DNA of 64,000 nt, taken from contig OZ026847.1 of assembly GCA_964023205.1 (NCBI GenBank), positions 632,501 through 696,500 on the forward strand, read 5' to 3'. Below the pieces are notes generated by a model, which did no database searches, was not told where the DNA came from, and worked only from the letters and a program-made list of their open reading frames with translations. The position numbers were made by a program, and so were the translations under genes. Of this stretch, positions 60,259 through 64,000 are shown one piece after another (within the stretch, counting starts at the first letter, position 1; each line of letters begins with the position of its first letter). Origin of the DNA: Lutraria lutraria. Taxonomy: Eukaryota; Mollusca; Bivalvia; Venerida; Mactridae.

Positions 60259-60752
60259 GTAAGAACAGTTGGTTAATTAATTTTTAAACCTAGTTAGAAT
60301 TTAAAATTATCTCATTTTTTTACTCTGGATATACCACAGGCACGGTACCATACATGAACATATTATATAATTATAAGTCATGATCATAATAATTTATTAA
60401 CTTACTTAAAAGTTTCTTACAGAACCAAAGGTGCATTAAATCAAAGTGAATACTTTAAGTTTCACATTAAAAGCTTTAAACAATTAGGAATATATTTTTT
60501 TAATAACTTCAAATAGGGCGAAAATACCTTAACAATCAAAATGAAACTGAACGTAGGCAAACCATGTGAGTACGTCGCATGGCCGGTTACTTTAACGCAA
60601 TTAATGCATATCATTTGCTTTTCAATAGCTAATCATTAAACTAACCGTTAAAATAATTAACAGCGGCTCCTTCAAAGATAAGAATTACAAAATTTTCACA
60701 GGTAACATGAGCGTCGCTTACCCAAATAACTGTGAAATTATGCAGCGCTCTC

Positions 60753-60794
60753 ATTGGTCGATCGGCTAATCCATTCGCGAGATCGGTATATATA
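60753..60794 (+). promoter_or_regulatory. p53: Core promoter candidate for exon 1b
   Basis: An inverted CCAAT box (ATTGG, 60753-60757) and TATATATA (60787-60794) precede the exon 1b ATG by 84 and 47 bp. The surrounding 150 bp is richer in CpG than the region to the left. Start of transcription would be near 60815-60820. Confidence 0.55.
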
Positions 60795-60840
60795 CCTGTC
60801 AAAGATAGTTCGATTTTAAAAATTGTGCTTATTCGTAAAA

Positions 60841-60911
60841 ATGGTGCTTAAAATTGAAACAGAATCAGGAGATATTTGTAGAAGGCCTGTCGGTCCATGG
60901 ATAGGACAAGG
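60841..60911 (+). CDS. p53: p53-family gene, alternative first coding exon 1b
   Basis: ATG at 60841 in AAAAATGG. It encodes MVLKIETESGDICRRPVGPW and IGQ plus two bases (GG), then a GTATGC donor. Phase and last codon equal those of exon 1a, so it can splice in frame to 62459. A TATA box lies 47 bp upstream, making this the better supported start. It would give a p53-family protein whose first 24 residues replace those of exon 1a. Confidence 0.7.
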
Positions 60912-62458
60912 GTATGCTTATTTTGTTGATATTTACACGTTTTATTGAATTTTTTTTTTGCGGAAGTTAGAACGTGTTTGGCGCGTGTTGTATTATTCCG
61001 CGGTAGTTAGTCTTGTTTACAAACCACGTGCGGTCATCGAAAACTGCTTAACTCAATAATTTAGATGTAAATCCACATTTTGTGTTCAGGTAATTTGAAC
61101 TTTGGGTTAGCATACTGTTAGATTTGCGATATTTGTGCGTTTCGGATTTGTATTACGAGGATATGAGGTATTTATATCTATGAAACTGTCACTTTCTTTT
61201 CGTTTGCATACAGAAAGTGACTCCCAAAATGGCCGACGATTTGTGTATCCGAATGTAGAGCTGTCATTCATATCAGCTGATAATATCATTAATTGGATTT
61301 TAATTGCAACAGTGTGTTGGTCAAATAAGATGTCATCTTTATTTGTTATCAATTTATTTGTAAATCGATTATTTGTTTTACACTGCTATTTCCGGTGTCT
61401 CTTTGTGAACTATCTAAATACACAACAGCATGAGTGTTATTACATTAATGTTATGTTAGAATTTTATCTCTTGTAAACACTGGAAATGATATTTAGTATC
61501 AGATTAAGTTTGCAACATTTCATTAAAGTATAGACTTACGAAATTTAGGAAAAACGTGGCTTGTCATTCATGGCATTTGGATATAAATTTATACATGAAG
61601 TGGTAATCTGGTATCCATGTTTGATATACATCATTACATGTATACACAAGGAATCTATCTTCATCTAACATTTGTCTATGTGATATGTTTTAATATAATT
61701 CATATGTGTCATCATGGAATTTGGCAAGTTTTGAGTATCTTGTGTGGATTCCATTTATGTGTATTGATCAATTCATGATTGTATGACCCGAAGTTTGAAA
61801 CCATATAGTGCCCGTTGAATGCTATCAAGCTTATCTCTTGTAATATTAATTAGTATTGATTACATGATATACCCAAAGTTATACCTAACTGAGTAATTTT
61901 TGCTGGTTGAGTTTATTGTTTACTCTTTATCTTTATTTTATATCTTTGGCTCAATTATCACCAGGCATGCATGACTGAAGTGAATAGTTCACTATTAACA
62001 TTACAAGACAGTTAAATTATGGATGTTGAACAAATTGCTATAAAATTACTTTTGGAATAATTGATCAGTTCATTTATATTGATGAACCATTTTGTACATG
62101 AAGGGTTTTATGTTCGAGCTAGTTCTCACAATTATTGATGCAAACTAATGGTTCAACATATTCTTTGTAAATAATGAATAAACTTGTTGAACTCATGTAG
62201 GGCGATGTTAATATCTCATGCGAATGCTTTTGTATGAATTTAGTCCTGACACTGATAGTATCTACAGCATATTACTAAATTAGGAATAATCAAATAGAAC
62301 AGAACACAAATGAATTTTACAGTCAGAGTGACAGTCAGACATTATTTCCTTAAATTCATTAGTTTATTATTGCCTGGGTTATGATTCAGACTCTCATAGT
62401 AAAATTGCTGTCTAACTTGATTAAATAGGCTTATTATTCATGTTTGCGTCCTTTTCAG
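60912..62458 (+). other. p53: First intron of the p53-family gene
   Basis: Bounded by GTATGC and TTTTCAG. It contains a perfect 10-bp hairpin GTCACTTTCT/AGAAAGTGAC (61188-61221) and a 113-codon open frame (61135) without protein-like features. For transcripts from exon 1a the intron starts at 60259 and exon 1b is skipped. Confidence 0.7.
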
Positions 62459-62587
62459 ATTCGGTAGCTTAGGGCTTCCTGGTAAAATGTCCGACTGCGT
62501 CTCCACTGCCACACCACCCAATGCACCAATGTCACAAGACACATTTGAATACCTCTGGAACACGTTAGAGTCCGTCACTGACAATGG
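62459..62587 (+). CDS. p53: p53-family gene, exon 2 (transactivation motif)
   Basis: The p53 family are tetrameric sequence-specific transcription factors that control DNA damage responses and, in invertebrates, germline quality. The exon reads GFGSLGLPGKMSDCVSTATP then PNAPMSQDTFEYLWNTLESV and TDNG. SQDTFEYLWNTLE has the FxxxWxxL pattern of the p53 transactivation domain, the region bound by Mdm2 in p53 proteins that have it. Molluscan p53/p63/p73 proteins carry a closely similar segment. The acceptor is CTTTTCAG and the donor GTAAGC, phase 2 at both ends. An internal ATG at 62487 (MSDCVST) could start a shorter isoform. Confidence 0.92.
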
Positions 62588-62839
62588 GTAAGCATTTAAG
62601 GCATCTCCTTTCTGATATTTTCTACAAATATAATCATCTAACAATTAATATTTTTATGAAGTGCTTGTTTAATGAATGAAGTTATTTTCTTCTGTTGTTA
62701 AAAAGACTGCTTAAATTCAACAGGTTAATTGATTTCACTTCATAAAGGTAGACAACCTATGTCAACTTAGTCGATCTATTCAATTTTACTGTTTGCAGTT
62801 ATTTCCCTTTGTATTTATTAGATTTTTTTTCATTTTCAG

Positions 62840-62954
62840 GGCTTACACTCAGATTAATTCTCGTGACCTTGACTACTCATATGAAGACTCAGATGAAGGT
62901 GCTTCCCTTCAGATTGACAAATTCCGAATCCATGGCAACGATGTCTCAGATTTG
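62840..62954 (+). CDS. p53: p53-family gene, exon 3
   Basis: Follows a CATTTTCAG acceptor. In phase with exon 2 it reads GAYTQINSRDLDYSYEDSDE then GASLQIDKFRIHGNDVSDL and ends in phase 0 at a GTAAGT donor. It is an acidic linker between the transactivation motif and the DNA-binding domain, as expected for the position. The DNA-binding, tetramerisation and any SAM domains would be in exons right of the window, so p53-like and p63/p73-like forms cannot be told apart here. Confidence 0.9.
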
Positions 62955-64000
62955 GTAAGTTAATTTCTTTTTTAAACTTGTTGATAATTTATTCACATTT
63001 GTGTATGTATTCTATCAGTTCTTCTTTTTAATCAGCTATTTAAAATTTGGAAATTGGAACCCATGTATATGTTGTATTAGGCTATAGATGCATACATTAT
63101 CATAAATTGGCATCTCAAAGTTATGTGGAATAAAGATGCTAGATGGTAAATACAGGAAGTGTCTGTATTATTGTCTTGTTGATGTGTGTCACATGAATTT
63201 AAAAGAAAACCAAACTGTCTGTTAACAGTTATGTTTAAATTGCCATCTTATTGTTATATTACTCTACTGTAAAAGTCCATCCACTGCTCAATTGCAATTT
63301 AATCTTAGGTTTGTTTACATCAGTTTAACGCATCTAATTGAAATCAGTTGTTGTCAATGATGACTGGTCAATATAGTATTGGACTGTTTGACCTAGTCTG
63401 GGTTGTATACTGATTATGGTGATATAAACGTGCCATCACAACATCATTAAACTGTCATAAATGTCGTAATCTTGTCATCAGATACTTTAGGCACTTTAAA
63501 GTGGATTCATTGATTGAATTATTTAATAATTCTGATACAAACTCTTAAAATTTTAATTGCTTGATTTAGTCTAAGCTACTTCCCAGTAATAGTGCAAATT
63601 AAATTACTTGCTTAAGTCTGCAGCTCTCTACAAGGATAAAGATGTTTTTAGAACAAAATAACTGACATTAAAGAATGGAAGCATTTTGGTCTCCCTACTT
63701 AAATCAAGTGAAGCTGATATTGTTCAAGCTATCTCTACAAAAGTAGTTCATGCCTTAGTGTTTTCCATTTGTCATATAAAAGTGGGGCTCTTAAAATGAT
63801 TTTGAAATTAATCAAAGACAAAATCCATCAATAGTTTAGTTTTATTGATCACTCAGGTAAAAGCCTTCCTGTTTTAAACTGATAATGAGAAATTCTCACT
63901 TTTGGCCATTATTCATTCCATTGATCTCAGCAGAGTTCTAATATTGTTTCCCTTTCATTCATTTTCCAGTGCTTGAAAAATTTATAACCTTAGTTAATAC
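62955..64000 (+). other. p53: p53-family gene, intron 3 (partial)
   Basis: Starts with GTAAGT and contains no further coding match to the window's end. Confidence 0.7.

Noticed and set aside
61135..61476. 113-codon open frame in the first p53-family intron
   Set aside because: No protein-like features; overlaps a hairpin and is skipped by the in-frame splice.

Overview
The window looks like nuclear DNA from a bivalve mollusc, or a close molluscan relative. It is AT-rich and intron-containing. It ends in two recognisable animal genes, and between them lies a very repeat-rich stretch of about 58 kb whose SINEs, LINE tail, MITEs and tandem-core rolling-circle-like elements resemble those of molluscan genomes. 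The molluscan call is inferred from repeat style and from the p53-family N-terminus. No database search was possible.

Left edge (1-1600): the last two coding exons of a CDK11 (PITSLRE kinase) gene on the + strand, with several polyadenylation signals to about 1960. Right edge (60218-64000): the start of a p53/p63/p73-family gene on the + strand. It shows two alternative first coding exons, a shared exon carrying the FxxxWxxL transactivation motif, and a third exon. The DNA-binding domain lies beyond the window. Both genes are read left to right.

Middle (1.6-60 kb): I find no complete, convincing gene. A possible small minus-strand secreted-protein gene (27.6-28.2 kb) and a possible one-codon first exon (35.56 kb) are weak. 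The rest is mobile and repetitive DNA. (a) A 3.66 kb element with ~150 bp inverted ends (3167-6830) carries decayed minus-strand coding remnants. (b) Four short elements have a terminal hairpin plus CTAG-type end, like Helentron-associated HINE/pearl elements (2441, 24285, 44311, 49591). (c) Eleven MITEs of three families share TACAGT-type ends. (d) There is an internally deleted mariner (37775-38556). (e) Several foldback elements occur. (f) tRNA-derived SINEs are present, two with clear target-site duplications. (g) A LINE 3' remnant lies at 7758-8414.

Large minisatellites stand out: a 33-bp array of 2.5 kb, a 24-bp array of 1.3 kb with long open frames on both strands, a 34-bp array that grew inside a SINE, and smaller 25-, 26-, 27-, 31- and 58-bp arrays. 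The large open frames in the window are products of these arrays, not genes.
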